A stretch of DNA of 64,000 nucleotides, taken from the NCBI RefSeq assembly GCF_022829635.1, contig NZ_JAKSYO010000115.1, positions 62,001 to 126,000 of the forward strand, written 5' to 3'. The notes beneath the pieces were generated by a model. That model searched no databases, was not told the DNA's origin, and saw nothing but the letters and a program-made list of their open reading frames with translations. The DNA is from Methylobacterium sp. E-066. GTDB lineage: Bacteria; Pseudomonadota; Alphaproteobacteria; Rhizobiales; Beijerinckiaceae. This document shows, piece after piece, positions 19,833-28,108 of this stretch (within the stretch, counting starts at the first letter, position 1; the number at the start of each line of letters is the position of its first letter). Made by a program: the position numbers and the translations under genes.

Positions 19833-19926
19833 CGTCATCACGCGCGGAGCGAAGTGACCGAGGGCATCGCGCCATCTGAAGAAGGTGGCGCCATGCTGGG
19901 TTGCTTCGCTTCGCTCGCCATGACGG
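19833..19926. repeat. Intergenic palindrome, family E (diverged copy 2)
   Basis: Resembles the element at 17196-17287: a left arm around CGTCATCACGCGCGGAGCGA and a right arm GGTTGCTTCGCTTCGCTCGC followed by CATGACGG. The arms pair imperfectly. It occupies the gap between the fdh4A-like and fdh4B-like genes. Confidence 0.65.
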
Positions 19927-19957
19927 TCAGGCAGCGGGGCGCCGACCCGGACACCCT

Positions 19958-20233
19958 ATGAGCCAGCCGATGGATCGCCCGCTCGACGAGGCGGCGTTCG
20001 TCGCCGCCCTCGACCGCATCACCGCCACGCATCCCGGGATGGATCCGCTGGAAGCGGGGCTGCTGGCGGCCCTCGCTCTCGGCCTGCCCGGCGACAGCCG
20101 CGCCTTCGCCCGCACCTTCGCGGTGGAGCACGCCCTGGTGCTCCGTGCTGTCGCCGCGCTGGAGGAGGCCGGCCGGGTCACTGTCACCAGCCGTGATTCG
20201 CGCACCCAACGGACGCGCTACGATGCGGTGTAG
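19958..20233 (+). CDS. fdh4B: Small protein downstream of fdh4A, probable FDH4 beta subunit
   Basis: 91 residues, soluble, mostly helical by composition (LEAGLLAALALGLPGDSRAF, HALVLRAVAALEEAGRVTV), without cysteines or membrane segments. The C-terminal half looks like a compact winged-helix-type unit: a helix pair followed by VTVTSRDSRTQRTRY. Its position right after the FdhF/YdeP-type gene matches fdh4B, a small gene required with fdh4A in M. extorquens. The function is not established; it could be an assembly factor or regulator rather than a subunit. ATG 19958. The 3' end overlaps the convergent VOC gene by 16 bp. Confidence 0.65.
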   Translation: MSQPMDRPLDEAAFVAALDRITATHPGMDPLEAGLLAALALGLPGDSRAFARTFAVEHALVLRAVAALEEAGRVTVTSRDSRTQRTRYDAV

Positions 20234-20700
20234 GCGGCGGCTTCGAGCGCCGCGACGTCGAGCTTGACCATAGTCTGCATGGCCGTGAACACCCGGGCCG
20301 CCACGGCGGGATCGGCGTCAGTGAGCAGGCGCGGTAGGATCTCGGGAAAAATCTGCCAGGGCACGCCCCAGCGGTCGCGCAGCCAGCCGCACATGATCTC
20401 CGTCCCGCCCTCTGCGATCAGGGCGTGCCAGAGGCGGTCGATCTCGGCTTGGTCGACGCAGGCGACGGCGATCGAGGCGGCGGTGCCGTACTCGGCCGGC
20501 GCGCCGCCGTTCAGGGCCTGGAAGCTCTGGCCTCCGAGGGTGAAGGTGATCAGGATCACGTCACCGGGCTCGCCCCCGGGCCAGGGACCCGGTGCCCGCA
20601 GGATCTCCCCGAGGCTGGAGCCGGGCACCAGTGAGACGTAGAAGCGCGCCGCCGCCTCGGCGTCGCGGGCGAACCACAGGCAGGTGCTGACCTTCGACAT
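20218..20700 (-). CDS. VOC-superfamily protein (PhnB / 3-demethylubiquinone-like)
   Basis: 160 residues that open MSKVSTCLWFARDAEAAARF, followed by GDVILITFTLGGQSFQALNGG and WGVPWQIFPEILPRLL, the signature of the PhnB-like vicinal-oxygen-chelate subgroup annotated as 3-demethylubiquinone-9 3-methyltransferase-like. True methyltransferase activity is not expected from this fold. It forms a three-gene minus-strand set with the AHSA1-type gene (30 bp upstream) and another VOC gene, an association common in alphaproteobacteria with an ArsR regulator; no regulator is visible here. The 3' end overlaps the convergent fdh4B-like gene by 16 bp. Confidence 0.85.
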   Translation of the reverse strand: MSKVSTCLWFARDAEAAARFYVSLVPGSSLGEILRAPGPWPGGEPGDVILITFTLGGQSFQALNGGAPAEYGTAASIAVACVDQAEIDRLWHALIAEGGTEIMCGWLRDRWGVPWQIFPEILPRLLTDADPAVAARVFTAMQTMVKLDVAALEAAAYTAS

Positions 20701-20730
20701 GACGGTCCCTCCGTGCGGCTGGGATCGGGG

Positions 20731-21195
20731 CTACAAGCCGGCGGCAAGCGCCGCGAGCTGATCGGCGCAGCGGCCCCAGCCGTCGTGGAAGCCCATGGCC
20801 TCGTGCGCCGTGCAATCGTCGGCCGACCAGTGCAGGGCGCGGGCGGTGTAGCGGGTGGCGTCGCCCTCGGGCTCGAAGGTGATGATGCCGGTGAAGAACG
20901 GCTTTGTTGAGGGCTCCCAGGCCCGCACATACGCGTCCGTGAACACGATGCGGGCGTTCTCGACCAGTTCGAGATAGATCCCCGCGCTTGGGAATTCCGT
21001 GCCGTCGGGGCCGCGCATCACGATCCGGGTGGCGCCCCCGGGCCGGAGGTCGGTCTCGGCCTCCGTGACCACGAAGGGGCTCGGCGCGAACCAACGCCTC
21101 AGCAAGTCCGGTTCGGTCCAGGCCCGGTAGAGCGCGGTCGGGGACGCGGCGATGCTGCGAGTGAGGACGAGTTCACGTCCGTTCGGATCGGTCAT
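20731..21195 (-). CDS. SRPBCC / AHSA1-domain protein
   Basis: 154 residues with the START-like AHSA1 pattern: LVLTRSIAASPTALYRAWTE at the start, LLRRWFAPSPF, and the closing helix MGFHDGWGRCADQLAALAAG. This fold makes a deep hydrophobic cavity; bacterial members have no general assigned reaction. ATG 21195 is preferred because AGGG lies 8 nt upstream; an ATG five codons earlier lacks a good site. It sits between two VOC genes on the same strand, and the three are probably one transcript. Confidence 0.85.
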   Translation of the reverse strand: MTDPNGRELVLTRSIAASPTALYRAWTEPDLLRRWFAPSPFVVTEAETDLRPGGATRIVMRGPDGTEFPSAGIYLELVENARIVFTDAYVRAWEPSTKPFFTGIITFEPEGDATRYTARALHWSADDCTAHEAMGFHDGWGRCADQLAALAAGL

Positions 21196-21237
21196 GGTCA
21201 AACCCTGCATCCGGGATTGCGGAGGCCGCGGGGACGG

Positions 21238-21657
21238 TCAGCGTGTCGGTTGGTTCATCGCCCAGACGATTCCGAACGGATCGCGCAGCTGGCCGTAGCG
21301 GTCGCCCCAGAACATCTCGGCCGGCTCCATCAGGGCGGTCGCGCCCGCCGCGACCGCCTGGGCGTAGCGCGCGTCGATGCCCTCGACCATCAGCATCAGG
21401 GTGAAGCCCTGCGGCGCCTGCAGCGGATGGCCGTGCTCTGGAAAGGCGTCGCTCAGCATCAGCGACGACCCGTTCACATGGACGTGCACGTGCATGGTCC
21501 GCCCCTGATCGTCGGCCGGCATGGCGGTGACGATCTCGGCCCCGAAGGCACGGACGTAGAACTCGGCCGCCTTCAGGGCGCCGTCCACCGTCAGGTAGGC
21601 CACGAGCCCGCCCTTTACCGGAGCCGGGGCCGGCATCTCTGGATTCGCGCTGCTCAT
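21238..21657 (-). CDS. VOC-family glyoxalase-like protein (PhnB type)
   Basis: 139 residues: VAYLTVDGALKAAEFYVRAFGAE, HVHVNGSSLMLSD and the end AEMFWGDRYGQLRDPFGIVW, the PhnB/glyoxalase-bleomycin-resistance signature. The start at ATG 21657 is decided by a near-perfect AGGAGGGG site upstream; longer in-frame readings are not family-like. First gene of the VOC-AHSA1-VOC set. Substrate unknown. Confidence 0.88.
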   Translation of the reverse strand: MSSANPEMPAPAPVKGGLVAYLTVDGALKAAEFYVRAFGAEIVTAMPADDQGRTMHVHVHVNGSSLMLSDAFPEHGHPLQAPQGFTLMLMVEGIDARYAQAVAAGATALMEPAEMFWGDRYGQLRDPFGIVWAMNQPTR

Positions 21658-22166
21658 TCTGGCGTCCCCTCCTGTGCAGCTTCGCGCCAGGGACACGCGA
21701 AGCCGGATGCAGCCGATTCGGCCGGACGAATATTTTTGCATCCCCGGCTCAATCCGTCGAGCCGCGCTTGAATATTGTCGTGAATACTGATGAGCGCGGC
21801 CGTGTTCCGCTGCGCAGACCAGGCGGCCCTGCTGCGAGGCGGGGCTTCCCTGGACCTGCCGGGCGCGTGGCATCAGGGTTGAGGCCCGCTGGCGAACGCA
21901 AAACCTGCGTCCGATCGTGCCGCGCGGTGTCCGCTCATCACGAGGCCGTGCAGGCGCCGCTGGCGCCGACCGTCAGGATGGCGGATGTCCGCGACCTCGG
22001 CCGAGGGGCCGGTCGTAACGAGCCGGCTCTCGATCCTTGATTCGATTCGCTCGCCGCCGCCGAACCGGTCTGCACTTCGGCGGCGAGCGCTCCAGCCGGT
22101 CGGGCCTTCAGGCCAGAACGGCCCGGATGTCGGCCGCGTTCACCGCGGCGCGGGCCGCAACCGGCG
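21658..22166. other. 509-bp gap without a supported gene
   Basis: This stretch lies upstream of the VOC/AHSA1 set and downstream of the SDR gene. It has lower GC around 21720-21790 (GAATATTTTTGCATCC), where a promoter for the VOC gene would be expected. Short open frames here have no family resemblance or ribosome binding site, so I call none. Confidence 0.55.
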
Positions 22167-23336
22167 TCACGCGATCGCCGCCAGGGGCTGGTCCGGATGC
22201 GATGCATCCGCTCCGGGACTCGGCGCGAACATCTCCATGTCGTCGACGAACTGCTCCTCGATCTCGGCCGAGTTCGCCAGGCACACCGGCAGATACGAAA
22301 CGAGCGACGGAGCCTGCTCAAACCCCTCCTCGACCAGCCGGTCGTTGGCGAAGGTGAGGTCGAGCGCGCAGAAGGCGTAATAGGCGCGGGTGGCGCGCAG
22401 CATCGCCCGCTTCGTCGCATCGTCCAGGCCGAAAACGGCCGCGAAGCGCTTGCGCAACTGGGCGCAGTCGCGGTCGAGATCGAAGGGCTGGAATGCGCGT
22501 ATGCCGTCGCTCGGTTCCGCAGCCTCGAAGGCGGCGATCACATCGGCCCAACGCGTCCGGCCGGCTTTGCCCGCGGAGAGATGATAGAGGGCGTGCTTGA
22601 GATCGCGCTTCGTCAGGAGGCCGATGAGGGTCTCCGCGACCCAGTCGGCCGGAACGATGTCGACGCAGCTCTCCAGGCTGCAGGGCAGCATGCGCAGGGC
22701 ATCGGCGGCTCGCAGGACCCACAGGATGCTTGAGCTCGGCGCGGCGCCGAGCGTCGCGTGACCGACGACGATCGACGGACGTCCCACGACGATCGGCAGG
22801 TCGGGGAACTGCTCGGCCAGCGAAGTCTCCGTCGCCGCCTTCGACTCCGTGTAGCCGACGATGTGCCGGGCATCGGCGGCGGGATAGGCGTATTCCTCCA
22901 CGAGGCTCGGTGCGTCGGCACCGCAGATCATGGCGGTGCCGACATGCAGGAACCGCTGCAATCCCGGCATGGCCTGGGCGCGGCGTGCGAGCGCCAGGGT
23001 GCCGTCATGGTTGGTCCGGAACACGCGCTCGCCGCCCCACCAGGACGTGTCGGCCGCGAGGTGGAGAACGTGGGTGCAGGCGTCGAGCCGGGGATCCATG
23101 TCGAGGTCGGCGCGGGTGAAATCGCCGGGCACGATCTCGATCTTGCGCGCCAGGCGCTGGGCCGTGAACGCGTCGGTGAAACGCTCCAGACGCGCGGCGA
23201 CGCGCTGGCGCCCCTGCTCCACGCTCGTGCACCGCACGAGGCAAACCCAGCTCGCATCATCGTCGCGGCTGAGTGCTTGATGAAGCACAGCGCCGCCGAT
23301 CAGTCCGGTCGCGCCCGTCAGAAGAATGCGTGCCAA
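22167..23336 (-). CDS. SDR-family thioester-reductase-like protein (NAD-binding, Male-sterile type)
   Basis: 389 residues beginning (L/M)ARILLTGATGLIGGAVLHQA, a Rossmann dinucleotide motif. Later come HVLHLAADTSWWGGE and a Y-x3-K catalytic pair in GYTESKAA, then PIVVGRPSIVVGH and the VDIVPADWVAETLIGL pattern typical of the terminal reductase domain of NRPS/carboxylic acid reductases and of extended SDRs acting on acyl thioesters. The start is TTG 23336, supported by GGAGAGG 4 nt upstream. It stands alone without carrier-protein genes, so the substrate is unknown. Upstream DNA is comparatively AT-rich, suggesting an acquired gene. Confidence 0.78.
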   Translation of the reverse strand: MARILLTGATGLIGGAVLHQALSRDDDASWVCLVRCTSVEQGRQRVAARLERFTDAFTAQRLARKIEIVPGDFTRADLDMDPRLDACTHVLHLAADTSWWGGERVFRTNHDGTLALARRAQAMPGLQRFLHVGTAMICGADAPSLVEEYAYPAADARHIVGYTESKAATETSLAEQFPDLPIVVGRPSIVVGHATLGAAPSSSILWVLRAADALRMLPCSLESCVDIVPADWVAETLIGLLTKRDLKHALYHLSAGKAGRTRWADVIAAFEAAEPSDGIRAFQPFDLDRDCAQLRKRFAAVFGLDDATKRAMLRATRAYYAFCALDLTFANDRLVEEGFEQAPSLVSYLPVCLANSAEIEEQFVDDMEMFAPSPGADASHPDQPLAAIA

Positions 23337-23507
23337 CGGTCCTCTCCGCTCGATCGGGAGAGTGAGTAGCGCAAAACTTCGGAAACAATCCTGCGGCGAC
23401 AGCGTAAAACGCAAACTTTGCCTGAGTGTGCCAGACTCGCAACAGTCATCACGAACGCGTGATCTTCGTGCCGGCGCAAGCTGTGCTTGATTGGTCTTAT
23501 TCTGAGT

Positions 23508-24362
23508 TCAGGGCGTCATGCGGAATGAATAGATCGCGCCGACTGCAACCGTGAGTTCATTCGCGGTGCCGATACGCCGGACGATCGGGCTGTTCGCGGC
23601 CGAGGCGATCAACCGGTCGTAGCGGACATAGCCGAGCCCCTGCCACGCTTCGGACCAATCGTAGCTCACGGTTGCCGTCGCCCCGGCCGAGCGCGCTCCG
23701 GCGGAAGCCCGGTAGGGGGCGAGGACGGGATTCACGAGGGCGGCGGCGACCGGGACGTCGAAATCGAGATGCATGGCGGCGGCATCGCCGACGACGAAGC
23801 GCGGTCCCGCGCTGAGCGTGAACCGGCCGAAACGGCCGACCAGATCGGCCCCGAGCTTGGCGACGATCCCGTCATGGGCGCGGACGCCCTGTGTGATTTC
23901 GGCGCGCAACCTGAGCGTATCGGGGATCGGCCAGACCTCCCCGAACAGGCCGAGCCCGACGGTCGCCGGCAAGCGTGGCAGGCCGGCGAGGCGATGGTCG
24001 TCGGTGCGGGAGCGGCCTTCCCGGAAGTCCAGAACGGCGCCGACCTGGACCGGGCCACCGCCCAGGAGCGTCGCATCGAGGCCGTCATCCGGAGACCACC
24101 AGTCGCGCGGCTCGTCGGCTTTGCGGAACGACAGGTAGGGCAATCCCCAGAGCCCGGCCTCCCGGCTGCCCTGGAAGCGCGGGCCGAGTCCAGTGAATCC
24201 GCCGACCGAGAAGACGGTGTCGCGATCGAACAGGACGCTGAGGTCGTCGGCATGCGCCGTGACCGGGCTCGCCACGAGAATCGCCGCCAGATACAGGCCC
24301 GGCTTGCCTGCGCGCTGCCGTGGTTTCGAGAGTGCACGGATGTGCACGCGCAGGCGGGGCAA
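23508..24362 (-). CDS. MipA/OmpV-family outer membrane protein
   Basis: 284 residues with a signal peptide (GLYLAAILVASPVTAHA, cleavage expected near residue 38) and then a beta-barrel pattern with strands around FSVGGFTGLGPRFQGS, LWGLPYLSFRKADE and the C-terminal TVAVGAIYSFRMTP, which fits MipA/OmpV. The family includes scaffold proteins for murein hydrolases and small outer-membrane porins; function here is unknown. The start is uncertain: TTG 24362 opens the frame, and a GTG a few codons later would also retain the signal peptide. Confidence 0.78.
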   Translation of the reverse strand: MPRLRVHIRALSKPRQRAGKPGLYLAAILVASPVTAHADDLSVLFDRDTVFSVGGFTGLGPRFQGSREAGLWGLPYLSFRKADEPRDWWSPDDGLDATLLGGGPVQVGAVLDFREGRSRTDDHRLAGLPRLPATVGLGLFGEVWPIPDTLRLRAEITQGVRAHDGIVAKLGADLVGRFGRFTLSAGPRFVVGDAAAMHLDFDVPVAAALVNPVLAPYRASAGARSAGATATVSYDWSEAWQGLGYVRYDRLIASAANSPIVRRIGTANELTVAVGAIYSFRMTP

Positions 24363-24654
24363 AGTCGTGGTTCTCCGGTTATGCAGATCTTAGAGACCGT
24401 TCTCGTGACACGACAATGTTAAAGGCAGTTGGACGTTCGTTCTCAGCCCCCCGCCGCCGAAGCCACTTCGGATCGGCCGGCGCTCCACCGCCATTTTCCG
24501 GCGCTTGAAGCGCGGCCGCCTGGGGCGTCAGCTCCGCGGCCAGCTTGCGGCAGCCTGTTCGGACGCGGTTCGGGGTGAGCTTTGGAGCCCATTCCGGTGG
24601 CGCGTGTTCGCGATCGAAGTTCAATCGGTGCCCCGTGATCCGAAGTCCCGACTC

Positions 24655-25479
24655 TCAATGAGCGGCTTCTTGATGCGCCCGCTTCATCACATAGCCGTTC
24701 TTCGTGATCTTCGTTCGCAACGACGACGTATAATCTTTCGCCCGCCAGTAATGCGTAACCAGGCTGCGCCGGGTGCGGGAAGGGTTCTTGATCGGCGATC
24801 CGCCGTGGAGAACTTGCCCGTGCCATATCAACACGTCGCCGGGCTGCCCGTAGAACGTGACGGGCTCGATAGCGCGCGACGTTTCTTCCGCATAGCGCAG
24901 GGCGGGGCCGAGATCGGCATCCAGCTTGGCGATCTTGCCGTGCGGGAAGACGTAGGGCGGTATCGTGTGCGAGCCAGGATAGAGGAACACCGGCCCGTTA
25001 TCATCGGAATTTTCATCCAAGCATATCGAGACGGCGACCATCTTGTCTTTGACCGGAGGGGCCATGAACCAACTGTCGTAGTGTGCCCCCTGCGTGCTGC
25101 CGTAGATGAAGTTCAGCGAATTGCAGACCATCGGGTCGCCATCCAGCAGCGCGCCGAGGATGGTGGAAAGCCGTTCGTCCAGGGTGCAGGCGCGAACGAT
25201 ATCGGAGTTCAAGAATAGATCGTTGATCTTGATCGGACCGGAAAATGATTCCTCCGGCACGTCCGTGATCTTCATGCGCCTGCCGGCGTTCGCGCCGCTC
25301 AAAACGTCGATGCTGACATCGGGATAGGCCTCCCTGTTTCGGAGTAGGCCCGCCACTTCCGAATTGACTGCGTCTACGGTCCGATGATCGAAAAATTCGC
25401 GCAGTATTAGAAATCCGTCTCTGGCCCAAACACGGCGCTGTTCGTCAGTCAGGACGGAGCGCTTGAACAATCTCATCAT
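24655..25479 (-). CDS. Phytanoyl-CoA dioxygenase (PhyH) family protein
   Basis: 274 residues of the Fe(II)/2-oxoglutarate dioxygenase superfamily. The metal triad is visible: His133 and Asp135 in GAHYDSWF, and a distal His225 in QVLHGGSP, followed by the 2-oxoglutarate-binding Arg in NPSRTRRS. The opening LTDEQRRVWARDGFLILREF is typical of PhyH proteins. Such enzymes hydroxylate or halogenate diverse small molecules and the substrate cannot be inferred. It is a single gene flanked by gaps of about 275-290 bp, with somewhat lower GC than its neighbours, near the MipA gene and not far from an IS6 remnant, which suggests acquisition by transfer. Confidence 0.85.
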   Translation of the reverse strand: MMRLFKRSVLTDEQRRVWARDGFLILREFFDHRTVDAVNSEVAGLLRNREAYPDVSIDVLSGANAGRRMKITDVPEESFSGPIKINDLFLNSDIVRACTLDERLSTILGALLDGDPMVCNSLNFIYGSTQGAHYDSWFMAPPVKDKMVAVSICLDENSDDNGPVFLYPGSHTIPPYVFPHGKIAKLDADLGPALRYAEETSRAIEPVTFYGQPGDVLIWHGQVLHGGSPIKNPSRTRRSLVTHYWRAKDYTSSLRTKITKNGYVMKRAHQEAAH

Positions 25480-25692
25480 GACATCTCTCAGCCAGCCGCA
25501 TTCTTGGGCTGAGAATAGCCTCGTGCAGTCGTCTCGGGAAGAGATTCCTGATCGTCATCCAGGCGCTTGCCCTGCCGATCCGGCGACTCGGCACGATCCC
25601 GTCCGCTCCTCCGGAAGGTGGACAGGTTGCGGCTCGCACTCGGCCGGCCCTGATCGCGGAGCGTGCGGGTCAGCGCGCGCGCGATCAAGGAC

Positions 25693-25735
25693 TGAGAGCC
25701 GTTCCCGATCGTAACGCGATCGAGAACGGCTCTCA
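25693..25735 (-). terminator. Strong hairpin downstream of motB
   Basis: A 19-bp stem with one mismatch (TGAGAGCCGTTCCCGATCG, loop, CGATCGAGAACGGCTCTCA) lies 20 bp past the motB stop. No clear T tract follows on the minus strand, so it may be an RNA 3'-end stabiliser or a weak terminator rather than a canonical one. Confidence 0.5.
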
Positions 25736-25755
25736 GGCGGCGAGATGCCGTGTCG

Positions 25756-26616
25756 TCAGCGAAACGGGTTCGGGGGCGCCGGCGGGTTCGCGTGGAGCAG
25801 CGTGATCGTCACCCGTCGGTTCGGCGCGAGGTAGGGATTGTCGGGGAAAACCGGCTCGGTGTCGGCGCGTCCCACCACGGACATGAAGTTGTCGTTGGGA
25901 ACCCCGGAACCCGCCAGGATCTCGCGTACGGCGAGCGCACGCCCGGCGGTGAGGTTCCAGGGTTCGACGGCCGGCGCCGAGCCCGGGCGCGCGGCGGCCG
26001 TGTGGCCGGTGACAGACAGGCGGTTGGGCAGCTTGCGCAGGGCGGGCGCGAGCGCCTCCAGCACGCGACGGGTGCGCTCGTTGGGGTCGACGGAGCCCTC
26101 GCGGAACATGGAGCGGCCGTCTTGGTCCACGAGGGACACGTTCACGCCCTCCTTGGTCGGCTCGATCACGATGTTCTTCGACAGCTCGGCGATGTCGGGC
26201 ATCGACTGGAGCGCCTGCCGGAGGCTGGCTATGGCGCTGTAATCGGCCTGCGCGCTGGCGGCCGGGCGGTTGGTATCGACATCGCTGGCGCGGCCCGGCG
26301 TGTTCGGGCGCGCTCTCTCCTCCGGCTCGGCAGAGCCCCTCGCCGCGTCGCGGGGCGTGGACGCCTTGTTGCCCGACGTGTCCAGGGCGGTGCCGTAGAG
26401 CATTCCGCCAGCGCCACTGGTTGCAGGGCTCGAAGCCGACGGCGCGAAGTATTCCGCCAGACCGTTCTTCTGCTCCTGCGTCGTCATGCTGATCAGCCAC
26501 ATCAGCAGGAAGAACGCCATCATGGCGGTCACGAAATCCGCATAGGCGATCTTCCAGGCGCCGCCGTGGTGCGCATGCGCGGCCTTCTTGACCTTCTTGA
26601 TGATGATCGTGGTCAT
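25756..26616 (-). CDS. motB: Flagellar stator protein MotB
   Basis: Peptidoglycan-anchored half of the proton-driven flagellar stator. The 286-residue protein has one N-terminal transmembrane helix beginning at IAYADFVTAMMAFFLLMWLI, with the proton-carrying Asp27, a plug/linker region of low complexity (about 60-130), and a C-terminal OmpA-like peptidoglycan-binding domain (about 150-280; NRLSVTGHTAA, ALAVREILAGSGV, NRRVTITLLHANPP). ATG 26616. motA ends 23 bp beyond its start on the same strand, so they form a motAB transcript without other flagellar genes in view. Confidence 0.93.
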   Translation of the reverse strand: MTTIIIKKVKKAAHAHHGGAWKIAYADFVTAMMAFFLLMWLISMTTQEQKNGLAEYFAPSASSPATSGAGGMLYGTALDTSGNKASTPRDAARGSAEPEERARPNTPGRASDVDTNRPAASAQADYSAIASLRQALQSMPDIAELSKNIVIEPTKEGVNVSLVDQDGRSMFREGSVDPNERTRRVLEALAPALRKLPNRLSVTGHTAAARPGSAPAVEPWNLTAGRALAVREILAGSGVPNDNFMSVVGRADTEPVFPDNPYLAPNRRVTITLLHANPPAPPNPFR

Positions 26617-26638
26617 CGGGTCCCTGCTCGATACCGGG

Positions 26639-27502
26639 TCAGTTCTGGGCGGGCAGAGCGGCGGTCGCCGCTTCGACTTCGTTGAAGGTCGGGCGGACGT
26701 CGCTCATCAGAGACTTGCGGGCAAATTCGACAGCCATCACCGGCGGCTGGCCGCCGATATGGGCGAGCAGACCCGCCTTGAGGGACAGGAAGTATTTGGA
26801 TTCGGCCTCGAAGAGGCTCTTGAGCGACTGCGCCATGGGCCCGAAGAAGCCGTAGGCGACGAAGACGCCGAAGAAGGTGCCGACGAGCGCGCCGCCGATC
26901 AGATGTCCCAGCACCTCCGGCGGCTCCTTGATCGCCCCCATCGTCTTGATCACGCCGAGCACGGCGGCGACGATGCCCAGCGCCGGTGTTCCGTCGGCGA
27001 GCGACTGCATGGCCGAAACGACACGCTCCTGCTCCTGGTGGTGCGTCTGCAGTTCCTCATCCATGAGAGCGTCGATCTCGTAGACGTTGTTGGCGCCCAG
27101 CGTGACCATACGCATGTAATCGCAGACGAATTCGACCGCGTGATGGTTCGCTGCAAAGGTCGGGAAGGCGTTGAACAGCGCCGACGCGCCCGGATCTTCG
27201 ATGTGTGGCTCGAGCGCCATCGCGCCCTTCGACTTCGCAAGTTTGAACAACGAATACTGCATACCCAGGAGTTCGACATAGCATTGCTGCGTGTATTTGG
27301 GACCCTTCACGAGCGTGCCCAGCATGGCGGGCACGGCCTTGAGCACCGGCCCGACGTTGCCGATGACGAAGGCCCCGATCGCCGCACCGAGGATGATGAC
27401 GAACTCGAACGGCTGCCACAGAACGAGCAGATGGCCACCCATCATCGCGTAGCTGCCGAAGACGCAGGCGAAGACGATGATTGTGCCGACGATCAGCCGC
27501 AT
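26639..27502 (-). CDS. motA: Flagellar stator protein MotA
   Basis: Integral membrane partner of MotB; five MotA surround two MotB. The 287-residue protein starts MRLIVGTIIVFACVFGSY and has four membrane segments: two near the N-terminus (about 5-55) and two around residues 175-225 (LGIVAAVLGVIKTMGAI and LVGTFFGVFVAYGFFGP). The cytoplasmic loop between (about 60-170) holds the rotor-contact region, with HHQEQERVVSAMQSLAD near its end. ATG 27502 was chosen over an upstream in-frame ATG because it abuts the first hydrophobic helix. Confidence 0.93.
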   Translation of the reverse strand: MRLIVGTIIVFACVFGSYAMMGGHLLVLWQPFEFVIILGAAIGAFVIGNVGPVLKAVPAMLGTLVKGPKYTQQCYVELLGMQYSLFKLAKSKGAMALEPHIEDPGASALFNAFPTFAANHHAVEFVCDYMRMVTLGANNVYEIDALMDEELQTHHQEQERVVSAMQSLADGTPALGIVAAVLGVIKTMGAIKEPPEVLGHLIGGALVGTFFGVFVAYGFFGPMAQSLKSLFEAESKYFLSLKAGLLAHIGGQPPVMAVEFARKSLMSDVRPTFNEVEAATAALPAQN

Positions 27503-27784
27503 AGTTTGCCATCCTTTCGCGCCAGGTACAGTCCGCGCGAAACCATTCAAGATCTGGGAAATCACTGATTAAGGTTAACGGTACGTTTAGAGCCGTGGCC
27601 GGAAGATCCGCAGATGTTTGGTCCCGGCGTTGGGCGGAGCAGGTTTGACCTGACGTGAAGGGCTCGGGCGTGTCGCAAACGCGATCACGCCGGCTTTCAC
27701 GGGTCGTCAGGCCTAGCTGCCGAGCCTGCCGCTCCATCCCAGGAGCCGGCCCATGATCCTCAACGCTGGCCCTCAAGCTGAAGC

Positions 27785-28108
27785 GAGACACGCGCGGCGA
27801 CGTCCGGAGCCGGCGCTTCCAGGCCGCCCTGATCGTCCAGGCGGTTTCCAGGTCCCTGCGCTACGCGTTGAGCGACCGCGATATCGAGGCATTGCTCCTG
27901 GAGCGCGGAATGGAGGTCGATCACGGCACCGGCAATCGCTGGGTCTGGCCCACGCGCCCGCCATCGAGCGCGGCTTGCGCCGGTTCCGCAAGCCGCATTG
28001 CGGCTCGGTGCGCGTGGGTAAGACCGACATCCGAATGTGCGGTCCGTGGCGCTACCTGTACCGCGCGATCGACAAGCACGGCCGGATCAGCCCGAGGGTC
28101 TGTCGCTG
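27785..28108 (+). pseudogene. Decayed IS6-family transposase fragment
   Basis: Two reading frames together recover part of an IS6/IS26-type transposase: first RRFQAALIVQAVSRSLRYAL...SDRDIEALLLERGMEVDH (about 27811-27950), then, after a +/-1 shift, APAIERGLRRFRKPHCGSVR and WRYLYRAIDKHGR (to about 28085). Where functional relatives have VDETYI with the first catalytic Asp, this copy reads VGKTDI, so the Asp is lost. Both N- and C-terminal parts are missing and I could not see terminal inverted repeats. It is the only mobile-element trace in the window, sitting between motA and the GFA-like gene. Confidence 0.75.

Noticed and set aside
21768..22040. 90-codon plus-strand open frame in the 21.7-22.2 kb gap
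   Set aside because: No ribosome binding site, Arg/Pro/Ala-rich composition and no family resemblance.
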